Assembly (NCBI RefSeq): GCF_000633455.1
Contig: NZ_AYMG01000028.1
Coordinates: 1 to 64,000, forward strand
Direction of reading: 5' to 3'
DNA length: 64,000 nt
From: Pedobacter jeongneungensis
Lineage (GTDB): Bacteria; Bacteroidota; Bacteroidia; Sphingobacteriales; Sphingobacteriaceae
Position numbers and translations under genes: made by a program. The notes beneath the pieces are model-generated. The model was given only the letters and a program-made list of their open reading frames with translations. It did no database searches and was not told the DNA's origin. Below, one piece after another: positions 57,030-64,000 of the stretch (position 1 is the stretch's first letter; each line of letters opens with the position of its first letter).

Positions 57030-58358
57030 ATGAACCGCCATTCTACCAGATTTAAAAGGGTATATTTTCTGATCATTGTTTTTTTCTCGCTTTCTTCAAT
57101 AGGGTACGCGCAAAGAACAATTAATGATGTAATGGACTCTACAACAGTTAACCATTTACTTATTATCTCCAAAAAATATGGTTCATTATCGTTTAGCGGA
57201 TACCTGCAACCTCAGTTTCAAATGGCCCAGACAAACGGCGCACAGGCAGAATACCAGGGCGGAAACTTTGGCGAGTTTACCAACAACCGGTTTAGATTAA
57301 GAAGAGGCCGTTTAAGGGCCGATTATATGCTGTTAACAGATGACGGCGATCCATCAACCTATTTTGTGCTCCAGTTTGACGGTACTGAACAGGGCGTTGC
57401 GGTAAGAGATTTCTGGGGACGTTATTACGAAAACAAATGGAAGATATTAGCCGTTACAATGGGCCTTTCAGGCCGTCCTTTCGGGAATGAACTTCAATTG
57501 TCATCTTCGGTAAGAGAAGCGCCAGAGCGTGGCCGGATGTCGCAGATTTTAATGAAAACAGAACGCGACCTGGGGCTTACCTTTACCCTAAATCCACGCT
57601 GGAAAAACGCTAAACTTAAAAACATCGTATTAGATTTCGGTATTTACAACGGACAGGGCTTGGCTGGTCCTGCAGAATTTGATAACAGTAAAGATTTTAT
57701 CTTCAGGTTAAGTCACAAAACCTATGCCTTTAATGCATTTACCATTGCGGGCGGCATCAGCACGTTACAGGGCGGTTTAAACCACCGCTTGCCTGTAAGT
57801 TATAAAATGGACAGAATCAATAATCAATGGAATATGGTTAAAGATTCGTCGGCCACAACAATCAATAAAGTTGCACCAAGGAGATATTATGGTGCTGATA
57901 TTCAGCTGGCTACTAAAACTAAAAGCTGGAAATCGGAACTGAGGGCCGAAGTGGTATCGGGTTTACAAACAGGTACTTCAACCAATTCTACAACGCCAGG
58001 CTCCTACCCTGTTGACAATAAATCAATTGCGCTACCCTATTTTACCAGAACTTTTAGTGGCGCCTACCTCACCTTTGTACAAACCCTGAACAGCACCGAT
58101 AACCAGCTTATTTTAAAATATGATTGGTACGATCCGAACACAAAAGTGAAGGGATTGGATATTTCGAGCAACCGTGGGCTATCACCAGCGGATGTCCGTT
58201 TTGATACTTTTGGCTTTGGTTTTTTACATCATTTTAATACACATTTTAAGGCAGTATTGTATTATGATATTGTTAGAAACGAGGCTACCCAGATTCAGGA
58301 TTACACGGCTGACCGGAAAGATAATGTACTCACTTTAAGAACACAGTTCTATTTCTAA
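57030..58358 (+). CDS. Porin of the phosphate-selective O/P type
   Basis: Outer-membrane barrel of the OprP/OprO-like family (442 residues). Signal peptide about 1-28 (MNRHSTRFKRVYFLIIVFFSLSSIGYAQ). The N-terminal strand set has FSGYLQPQFQ, NRFRLRRGRLRADYMLL and YFVLQFDG and the C-terminus ends VLTLRTQFYF, aromatic as required. I choose ATG 57030: the longer frame begins with a TTG inside the promoter. Ligand not known; phosphate or polyphosphate is a guess by the family, and proximity to the pyrophosphatase is suggestive but not linked by operon. Confidence 0.85.
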   Translation: MNRHSTRFKRVYFLIIVFFSLSSIGYAQRTINDVMDSTTVNHLLIISKKYGSLSFSGYLQPQFQMAQTNGAQAEYQGGNFGEFTNNRFRLRRGRLRADYMLLTDDGDPSTYFVLQFDGTEQGVAVRDFWGRYYENKWKILAVTMGLSGRPFGNELQLSSSVREAPERGRMSQILMKTERDLGLTFTLNPRWKNAKLKNIVLDFGIYNGQGLAGPAEFDNSKDFIFRLSHKTYAFNAFTIAGGISTLQGGLNHRLPVSYKMDRINNQWNMVKDSSATTINKVAPRRYYGADIQLATKTKSWKSELRAEVVSGLQTGTSTNSTTPGSYPVDNKSIALPYFTRTFSGAYLTFVQTLNSTDNQLILKYDWYDPNTKVKGLDISSNRGLSPADVRFDTFGFGFLHHFNTHFKAVLYYDIVRNEATQIQDYTADRKDNVLTLRTQFYF

Positions 58359-58373
58359 TAAAAAACGGTACAA

Positions 58374-58405
58374 TTGAGAATTTGATACAAATTCAGCTAC
58401 CTTTG
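58374..58405 (+). promoter_or_regulatory. marC promoter
   Basis: TTG at 58374-58376, 21 bases, and TACCTTTG at 58398-58405. The gene starts at 58423. Confidence 0.6.
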
Positions 58406-58422
58406 CTTAAAATTGTCCTGCT

Positions 58423-59004
58423 ATGAAATTCGATTTTATGAAGTTCAACTTAAGCCAGATCCTATCGACAACGATGGTGCTCTTTGCAATTATCGATATT
58501 TTGGGAGCCATCCCGGTGGTTATCGAACTGCGTAGAAAGGCTGGCCACATCGAATCAGAAAAGGCATCTTTGGTGGCTACCGGTCTAATGATCCTCTTTT
58601 TATTTCTTGGAGAATCCTTATTAAAAGTAATCGGCCTGGATGTAGAATCTTTTGCTATAGCTGGTTCTTTTGTAATCTTTTTCATTGCCATGGAAATGGT
58701 TTTAGGCCTTACCATCTTTAAAGAAGAAGCACCTGAAACGGTTTCTATTGTTCCTTTGGCTTTCCCTTTAATTGCTGGCGCCGGAACAATGACGACGTTA
58801 CTTTCGCTAAAAACAGAATACCATACGCAGAACATCCTTGTTGGCATTATCCTCAATATGCTGTTTGTTTATTTCGTGCTGAAGAACACTAACAGGCTGG
58901 AAAAACTTTTCGGTAAATCGGGCTTAAACATCTTACGTAAGGCTTTTGGCGTAATTTTATTGGCCATCGCGATTAAGTTATTCAGAAATAATACAGGGCT
59001 TTAG
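58423..59004 (+). CDS. MarC family membrane protein
   Basis: Integral membrane protein of the MarC/UPF0056 family, 193 residues, six segments. Features: FAIIDILGAIPVVIELRR at the start and VPLAFPLIAGAGTMTTLLSL in the middle with the typical P-x-x-AGAG motif, and GLNILRKAFGVILLAIAIKLF at the end. In E. coli the protein is of unknown function and not a proven multidrug factor. It is its own unit, with a clear promoter. Confidence 0.88.
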   Translation: MKFDFMKFNLSQILSTTMVLFAIIDILGAIPVVIELRRKAGHIESEKASLVATGLMILFLFLGESLLKVIGLDVESFAIAGSFVIFFIAMEMVLGLTIFKEEAPETVSIVPLAFPLIAGAGTMTTLLSLKTEYHTQNILVGIILNMLFVYFVLKNTNRLEKLFGKSGLNILRKAFGVILLAIAIKLFRNNTGL

Positions 59005-59214
59005 AGGGTGGAAGAGGTGAGATGGAAAATGGATGATGTACTTAGAGCGGGACTGTCATTTCGACTGTAGCGCAGCGGCATGGAGAAATCTAGTTAATAA
59101 AGTCTTTATATATCTCTATCATGGGCGCAATGACGATTATATTATAAATGACAATCCCCTCACCAAATTGTAACAATAATTGCGTATATTCATCTAAACA
59201 TAAAAGCTCACATC

Positions 59215-59322
59215 ATGAAAAGCTTTGAAGAATATACCTTAATTATTGGAGCCATCGCTGTATTAATAGAAGCAGTGAAATACTTCAAAAAGAATTTCAA
59301 ATCCTGGTTTGAGCATACTTAG
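59215..59322 (+). CDS. Candidate 35-residue membrane peptide
   Basis: A frame starting ATG 59215 encodes MKSFEEYTLIIGAIAV then a mixed hydrophobic segment (about 8-22) and a basic-aromatic end (KYFKKNFKSWFEHT). The form is that of a small single-pass membrane protein. Too short for a statistical call, but the amphipathic N-terminus, central helix and basic C-terminus are not random-looking. No promoter of the standard type nearby is convincing. Confidence 0.35.
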   Translation: MKSFEEYTLIIGAIAVLIEAVKYFKKNFKSWFEHT

Positions 59323-59336
59323 TATGCTCGTTTCAT

Positions 59337-59380
59337 CGTCATTGCGAGAAGGCTTTTTCAGCCGACGAAGCAATCTTTCT
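59337..59380. repeat. Dispersed repeat, family A copy 4 (half)
   Basis: CGTCATTGCGAGAAGGC, then TTTTTCAGCC and GACGAAGCAATCTTTCT, which is exactly one arm of the family A palindrome without the other. It ends in 'aggggataaa'. Confidence 0.75.
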
Positions 59381-59410
59381 AGGGGATAAAAATCGATCTT
59401 AAAATCCTGA

Positions 59411-60580
59411 TTAATCCTGGCTCTTCTTAATCAACCTGGCCACAAACATCGTATCAGCATTATTTTCATAACCTTTTATCAATTCCATCTTTTCCAGCTC
59501 CAGTGGTAATGTATCAACAATATGCTGAACAACAGCTTCGTTTTCTTGTTCAAAAGCTGAACAGGTAATATAAATTAGTGGTTTACCTGGCTTTAAGTAT
59601 TTCACCACGTTTTGTACAATACCTTTTTGAATGCCCGCAAACTGATTAATTTTGCGTTCTTCGAAAAAAGTTAGCATTTCTGGCGTTCTCCCCCAGGTCC
59701 CTGAACCAGTACAAGGTGCATCAAGGATAATCCCGTCAAATTGATAGTGGTGCAAAATCTGATCATTGTTCTGCAAAAGATCGATCTCTTTTTTATGGTA
59801 TTTTTTGATGCCTGCCAAACGGAAACGCTCATCCAGGTTCAACAGCACACTTTCACGTAAATCAGAAACCAAAAGTTCGATAACTGGCTCCAAACTATGC
59901 AAAAGCAGGGTTTTGCCTCCCGACGCCGCACAGCAATCCCACCATTTATCCCATTTATTGGGTTTGAAATATTCACCCGTGTGCTGTGAGGATAAATCCT
60001 GAACCTGATAGGTTCCTTCTTTCAAAATGCTTTCGAGTTTGGTACCATTAGGTAAAGCCAAAGCGGTAGCAGAAATTGCTTTTACCGGAATACTTTCCTC
60101 CTCTAGTTTTGCAACAATTGAAGAAGAATCGCTGGCTGCCACCCTGATGAATAGGTCTGGCTGTCTGAAAAAAGAGGTAAAAAATGCTTCTTTATCAATA
60201 TCCCCAGAAAGGCTGGCGTGAAAAGGATAAACTTCTTCAATATCAAAGTCAGGGTATTTCGATTTAATCAGGCTTAATTTCTCCTCTAAGGATAAAGTAA
60301 TACTTTCCACCAGGTCTGGCAAATTTTTCTCTACCAGCTGACTCAAGGTTGTATGGCATAAAAAATCGGCAATACTCAACCGTTCTTCATTCGGCAGCGC
60401 AGACAAAGCCTTACCCAACCTAAAAAAGCTATAAATATGGCGTGTGGCCCATCTTCTATCAGACGAACCCATTTGCTTATGCTGCTTAAAATAAGCGGGT
60501 AGAAAGCGATGTAAGGGCAAACTTCCATCATAACTACTTAAAATTTGTTCAAAGGCTCTTAACTGATGGTCTGCTCTCAT
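59411..60580 (-). CDS. RsmB/NOP-family rRNA methyltransferase
   Basis: S-adenosylmethionine-dependent RNA (cytosine-5) methyltransferase of the RsmB/RsmF type (389 residues), methylating rRNA or tRNA. Features: QVQDLSSQHTGEYFKP, motif I WWDCCAASGGKTLLL, VSDLRESVLLNLDERF, motif IV LDAPCTGSGTWGRTPEM (with the first Cys) and motif VI YITCSAFEQENEAVV (catalytic Cys). No N-terminal NusB domain is obvious. Length and form fit RsmB-like proteins of the phylum; the exact target base is unknown. Confidence 0.88.
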   Translation of the reverse strand: MRADHQLRAFEQILSSYDGSLPLHRFLPAYFKQHKQMGSSDRRWATRHIYSFFRLGKALSALPNEERLSIADFLCHTTLSQLVEKNLPDLVESITLSLEEKLSLIKSKYPDFDIEEVYPFHASLSGDIDKEAFFTSFFRQPDLFIRVAASDSSSIVAKLEEESIPVKAISATALALPNGTKLESILKEGTYQVQDLSSQHTGEYFKPNKWDKWWDCCAASGGKTLLLHSLEPVIELLVSDLRESVLLNLDERFRLAGIKKYHKKEIDLLQNNDQILHHYQFDGIILDAPCTGSGTWGRTPEMLTFFEERKINQFAGIQKGIVQNVVKYLKPGKPLIYITCSAFEQENEAVVQHIVDTLPLELEKMELIKGYENNADTMFVARLIKKSQD

Positions 60581-60610
60581 GCAATAATTAAAAATGGAAG
60601 GAATGATTGG

Positions 60611-61822
60611 TTACTCAACAATATTCAAGGCGAAGTTTTTATACTTCAGCAACATTAAACTGGTGTTAATATAACCTAATTTTTCATCATGGATAAATGA
60701 AAAGTTATTATGAAGCCCTTTATATTTCTCCTTTACGATATAATCCCTGTAATCTTCGCCATAATTCACCAATAGTTTGCCGAAATAATAACCTACATCA
60801 AAACCTTTGAAAGCATATTCGCCAGGTTCAAAGCCATATCTATAACGGTATTTTTTGATAAATGTAACTACAGCACTATTCTTATAATCTATTTTATAGG
60901 ACGAACTGATGACCGTATTAAGGTCTTGTAGTTTATCGGCCGAATAATTCTGTTTTACCCAGTTGGGATGACCGAAAAGATTAATAGCATAACCTCCAGC
61001 TGGCAGGTTCTTTAACTTATAAAGCTTTTCCACTGTCGGCAATACAAAAGCACGGTCAGACGAAGTTAAAATAACAGCATATTGTTTGCCTCTGATCATT
61101 TTGGTTTCGAAAGCATAGGCTGATGCATATTCCTGAACAATAAATTTGCCATTACTTTGGAAATAGCTCCTAATTGGAGCAGCAAAAGCTTCATCTTCCG
61201 TTTTTCTCGGGTTAATGAGCACTACTATTGTGTTTGCAGGATTGAAGTTTTTAGTGATATAAGTACTGATCTTTTTTCCATGCAAACCTATATTGTTAAC
61301 CACTGAAACGAGGTTCGGGTTGTTAAATTCGCCTGGATCGGTTGCAGCCAATGGCGAAACAATGGTTGCATTGTTTTCTTTGGCATAGTTGGCTATAAAC
61401 TTCAATCCCTCTGGAAAAACCGGACCAATAATTAAATTGCTCTGTTTAAACCGTTCATTTTTATACAAAGTAGAAATATGTGCATTATCATCCTGGGTAT
61501 CAAAAACATTGAGCTTAAAGTTTAAACCCTGGGCCGCAGCAGAATCCAGCCCCAACTTAAAACCCTGATAAAAATCGATAGGCATGGCGTATTTCTCAAT
61601 ATCAGCCTTTGTAGCCGCTTTTAAGTTCAGCTCATCCAGCTTAAAAGGTATAAGCAGCGAAACACTGGCCTGTGTAAACTTTTTGATAGGCTTTTTATCT
61701 GCTGGTTTTTCCTTCTCAGTTGGTTTACTCGTCTCAGGCTTAGGTGTTCTCACTTTTGGCGAACAAGCACTTAAAACCAACATCAACAAAACGGGCAACC
61801 CGTAAACCTTCTTAAAATTCAT
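60611..61822 (-). CDS. Periplasmic-binding-protein-like lipoprotein
   Basis: Lipoprotein with a type 1 periplasmic-binding fold (403 residues from ATG 61822). Signal MNFKKVYGLPVLLMLVLSAC places the lipidated residue at Cys20. A Pro/Lys/Thr-rich linker (24-48) follows. The body has ASVSLLIPFKLDEL, FYQGFKLGLDSAAAQGLNFKLNVFDTQDD and NLIIGPVFPEGLKFIANYAKENNATIVSPLA, typical of Peripla_BP_6 (branched-chain amino acid or LpoA-like). No permease genes are near, so sensing or peptidoglycan-related function is as likely as transport. It lies downstream of guaA on the same strand, 112 bases away. Confidence 0.78.
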   Translation of the reverse strand: MNFKKVYGLPVLLMLVLSACSPKVRTPKPETSKPTEKEKPADKKPIKKFTQASVSLLIPFKLDELNLKAATKADIEKYAMPIDFYQGFKLGLDSAAAQGLNFKLNVFDTQDDNAHISTLYKNERFKQSNLIIGPVFPEGLKFIANYAKENNATIVSPLAATDPGEFNNPNLVSVVNNIGLHGKKISTYITKNFNPANTIVVLINPRKTEDEAFAAPIRSYFQSNGKFIVQEYASAYAFETKMIRGKQYAVILTSSDRAFVLPTVEKLYKLKNLPAGGYAINLFGHPNWVKQNYSADKLQDLNTVISSSYKIDYKNSAVVTFIKKYRYRYGFEPGEYAFKGFDVGYYFGKLLVNYGEDYRDYIVKEKYKGLHNNFSFIHDEKLGYINTSLMLLKYKNFALNIVE

Positions 61823-61934
61823 ACCTATCGTTTTTAACAAAATATGCTAGCAAAGTTTATTCCACCTTGCTAGCATAATCATATTATTTTGTATAAAGAC
61901 TCCCGACTAAAGACTCAGGACTCTGGACTAAAAA

Positions 61935-63464
61935 CTATTCCCACTCAATTGTTGCAGGCGGTTTAGAGCTGATATCGTATACCACTCTATTAATACCTTT
62001 AACTTTATTAATGATTTCGTTAGAAATTTTAGCCAATACCGGATAAGGCAAATGACACCAATCTGCAGTCATACCGTCTAATGATTCAACTGCTCTTAAT
62101 GCAATTACATTTTCGTAGGTACGCTCATCACCCATTACTCCTACAGATCTCACTGGCAAAAAGATTGCTCCTGCCTGCCATACCTGATCGTAAAGACCTG
62201 CTTCTTTCAGGTTATCGATATAAATTTTATCAGCATCCTGTAAGATAGCTACTTTTTCGGCAGTAACCTCACCAATGATACGGATACCTAAACCTGGTCC
62301 CGGGAAGGGGTGACGGCCTAAGATAAACGATTCTAAACCTAAAGCGGTACCTACTCTTCTTACTTCATCTTTAAACAATGTTTTAAGTGGCTCTACTACT
62401 TTAAGTTTCATAAAATCTGGCAAACCGCCTACATTGTGGTGCGATTTAATGGTTGCCGATGGTCCTTTAACGGAAACAGACTCGATGATATCAGGATAAA
62501 TGGTTCCTTGTGCCAGCCATTTCACATCTTGTATCAGGTGAGATTCTTCGTCGAAAACTTCGATAAAAACACGACCAATGATTTTACGTTTTTGCTCCGG
62601 ATCTTCTACTCCAGCCAATTGACTTAAGAATTTATCTTTTGCATCAACACCTTTAATGTTCAATCCGAAATCTTTGTATTGTTCTAAAACACTCTCATAT
62701 TCGTTTTTACGCAATAAACCATTATCAACAAATATACAGTGTAGGTTTTTGCCAATAGCTTTATGTAAAAGCACCGCAGCAACGCTACTGTCAACACCTC
62801 CTGAAAGGGCTAACACAACCTTATCATCACCTACAGTTGCTTTTATATCAGCAATCGTAGTATCAACAAAGGCAGCAGAAGTCCAATCCTGACTACAACC
62901 GCAGATATCAACCAAAAAGTTTTCTAAAAGAATTTTTCCATCAATACTGTGTGTTACCTCCGGGTGGAACTGGATGGCATAGGTATCAGAATCTTTAATG
63001 TGATAAGCGGCCACTTTTACACTATCGGTACTGGCAATTAATTCGAAATTTTCAGGGATATCGGTAATGGTATCGCCATGGCTCATCCAAACCTGCGAAC
63101 CAAGGTTAATGCCTTTGAATAATTTATTCTCCTGGTTTACAAAGTTTAAGTTTGCACGGCCATATTCGCGTGTTGAAGAAGGCTGAACCGAACCACCAGA
63201 ATGTTGGGCAATATATTGTGCACCATAACAAACCGCCAGTAATGGATATTTTAAATGGTATTTTGATAAATCGATTTGAGGGGCATCTTCCTGGCGAACA
63301 GAATAAGGACTTCCCGAAAATATAACTCCTTTTACATCAGGCGTAACCTCAGGAAGATTATTATATGGATATATTTCACAGTAAATATTTAGTTCGCGAA
63401 CCCTACGAGCGATGAGTTGTGTAAATTGCGAACCAAAATCGACGATAATGATTTTTTCTTGCAT
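61935..63464 (-). CDS. guaA: GMP synthase (glutamine-hydrolysing)
   Basis: Converts XMP to GMP with ATP and glutamine. N-terminal glutamine amidotransferase domain (about 1-190) with GSQFTQLIARRVREL, the catalytic Cys in LLAVCYGAQYIAQ and QFHPEVTHS; then the ATP-pyrophosphatase domain with the P-loop SGGVDSSVAA (about 215) and LRKNEYESV; dimerisation domain at the C-terminus ending PPATIEWE. 509 residues, normal. I start at ATG 63464; the five upstream codons overlap the -7 box TACCTTTG (63475-63468 on this strand). Confidence 0.96.
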   Translation of the reverse strand: MQEKIIIVDFGSQFTQLIARRVRELNIYCEIYPYNNLPEVTPDVKGVIFSGSPYSVRQEDAPQIDLSKYHLKYPLLAVCYGAQYIAQHSGGSVQPSSTREYGRANLNFVNQENKLFKGINLGSQVWMSHGDTITDIPENFELIASTDSVKVAAYHIKDSDTYAIQFHPEVTHSIDGKILLENFLVDICGCSQDWTSAAFVDTTIADIKATVGDDKVVLALSGGVDSSVAAVLLHKAIGKNLHCIFVDNGLLRKNEYESVLEQYKDFGLNIKGVDAKDKFLSQLAGVEDPEQKRKIIGRVFIEVFDEESHLIQDVKWLAQGTIYPDIIESVSVKGPSATIKSHHNVGGLPDFMKLKVVEPLKTLFKDEVRRVGTALGLESFILGRHPFPGPGLGIRIIGEVTAEKVAILQDADKIYIDNLKEAGLYDQVWQAGAIFLPVRSVGVMGDERTYENVIALRAVESLDGMTADWCHLPYPVLAKISNEIINKVKGINRVVYDISSKPPATIEWE

Positions 63465-63467
63465 CCG

Positions 63468-63475
63468 CAAAGGTA
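63468..63475 (-). promoter_or_regulatory. guaA -7 box
   Basis: TACCTTTG reads on the minus strand at 63475-63468, ending 3 bases before the ATG at 63464, so the message would start at the start codon. No clear -33 TTG is seen upstream. Confidence 0.5.
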
Positions 63476-63605
63476 CCAATTAGATATGAGATTTGAGAGG
63501 GGAGATTTGAGATTTTTGAAGGAAAAAGTTTGGCGCTTAGCGCATAGTGTTTGACGTTAATTAATCTTTTTAAAAAAATTAACAGAACAAAAAGAAATTA
63601 GAAAA

Positions 63606-64000
63606 TTACCAGATAACCTTTAAACCTGCCGATTGGTATTTATTAATATTTTCATCTTTGCTGATTAAAGTAATATCATTCTGAATGGCCTGCCATATTA
63701 ACATCCTGTCAAATGGATCTTTATGCCAGATGGCATTTAATTTATAATGACTTGCTGCCAGCTCTGGTGAAACCGGCATTAAGTCAAAGCCCAAATCTTT
63801 TGCTTGGCTCGTTAATTCATGGGGCTTTAAACCTATAAGATTAAGTTTACCAAGTGCATATTTTAAAGATATTTCCCAAAGACTAATCGCACTTACATTA
63901 ATTGTATTTTCATTATTTTCAATAATAGAAAATGCTTGCTCCGAAATCTTTTTTGTATCAATAATTGTCCACAAAAACACATGTGTATCTAACAAATAAA
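63606..64000 (-). CDS. VapC-family PIN toxin, 5' end cut by window
   Basis: PIN-domain ribonuclease of the VapC type. Acidic residues visible: Asp in LLDTHVFLW, Glu in AISLWEISLKYALGKL, Asp in HKDPFDRMLIWQA and Asp in LISKDENI, so the catalytic set is complete. The frame runs to the window edge with Tyr and Leu before LLDTHV, which fits the common MKYLLDTHV start just outside, so the true start is missing. Antitoxin genes lie usually upstream, hence outside the window. Confidence 0.85.
   Translation of the reverse strand, partial: YLLDTHVFLWTIIDTKKISEQAFSIIENNENTINVSAISLWEISLKYALGKLNLIGLKPHELTSQAKDLGFDLMPVSPELAASHYKLNAIWHKDPFDRMLIWQAIQNDITLISKDENINKYQSAGLKVIW

Larger units (their letters stand above)
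59005..59410. other. Short gene-poor interval with repeats
   Basis: Contains 'gtcatttcgactgtagcgcagcggc' at 59055-59080 and a 'ggcgcaatgacgat' end near 59130-59146, fragments of other dispersed elements, a candidate 35-residue gene (59215-59322) and a family A half repeat (59337-59380). Nothing else was seen. Confidence 0.5.

Noticed and set aside
1..64000. tRNA, rRNA, tmRNA or riboswitch
   Set aside because: I looked through all intergenic stretches for cloverleaf or conserved cores and saw none; a covariance-model search (tRNAscan-SE, Infernal) would settle it.

Overview
The window looks like chromosome of a Bacteroidota bacterium, most probably Sphingobacteriaceae and close to Pedobacter. 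Support: AT-rich DNA with promoters of the Bacteroidota type (TTTG or TTG near -33 and TAnnTTTG near -7); almost no Shine-Dalgarno sequences; a bamD-rpoZ-coaBC-DUF4835-recN cluster; proteins with carboxypeptidase-regulatory/outer-membrane-barrel architecture; DUF4394 and DUF4468 lipoprotein or envelope families; and type VI secretion proteins of the Bacteroidota (subtype iii) kind. The genus is inferred by recognition, not by a search. No rRNA, tRNA, CRISPR array or complete insertion sequence was seen.

Layout. 1-850: non-coding, dispersed repeats. 850-9051: envelope/housekeeping cluster (bamD, rpoZ, coaBC, DUF4835/porD-like, recN), interrupted by a BlaI-type repressor and an M56 (BlaR1-like) membrane peptidase; the blaI promoter carries two perfect palindromic operators. 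9.3-14.5 kb: two paralogous secreted proteins, a PA0069-type radical SAM protein and an ATP-grasp protein. 14.7-19.1 kb (minus strand): a CAP-domain lipoprotein, ClpC and a BLUF photoreceptor. 19.3-28.9 kb (mostly plus): DUF4394 lipoprotein, GH18 chitinase-like lipoprotein, DUF1569 protein, a Crp/Fnr regulator divergent from a PRISE-type reductase with FNR-like boxes between them, an endonuclease/exonuclease/phosphatase protein and EttA. 29-36 kb (minus): small membrane proteins, an SGNH hydrolase, an outer-membrane barrel protein, a half-length DUF1456 protein and a DbpA-like RNA helicase. 36-42 kb: YkuK-like protein, SRPBCC protein, DUF4468 protein, an ammonium transporter with a porin, and a TIGR01212 (YtqA) radical SAM protein.

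42.3-49.8 kb (minus) is the accessory region of greatest interest: an orphan type VI secretion island. It has two Hcp/TssD paralogues, then a tight seven-gene run: lipoprotein, signal-less L,D-transpeptidase-like protein, VgrG, an unknown 299-residue protein, a DUF4280 PAAR-like protein with a large unknown C-terminal half, and two membrane proteins. No sheath, baseplate or membrane-complex genes are present. I read it as a cargo module: an L,D-transpeptidase-fold effector with a lipoprotein as candidate immunity, plus a second effector/immunity candidate downstream.

49.8-51 kb holds a 321-bp tandem repeat. 51-64 kb: two APC amino-acid permeases, a K+-dependent membrane pyrophosphatase, a phosphate-porin-like protein, MarC, an RsmB-type rRNA methyltransferase, a periplasmic-binding-protein-like lipoprotein, GuaA, and a VapC-type PIN toxin cut by the window edge. 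The intergenic spaces are unusually rich in several families of dispersed palindromic repeats.
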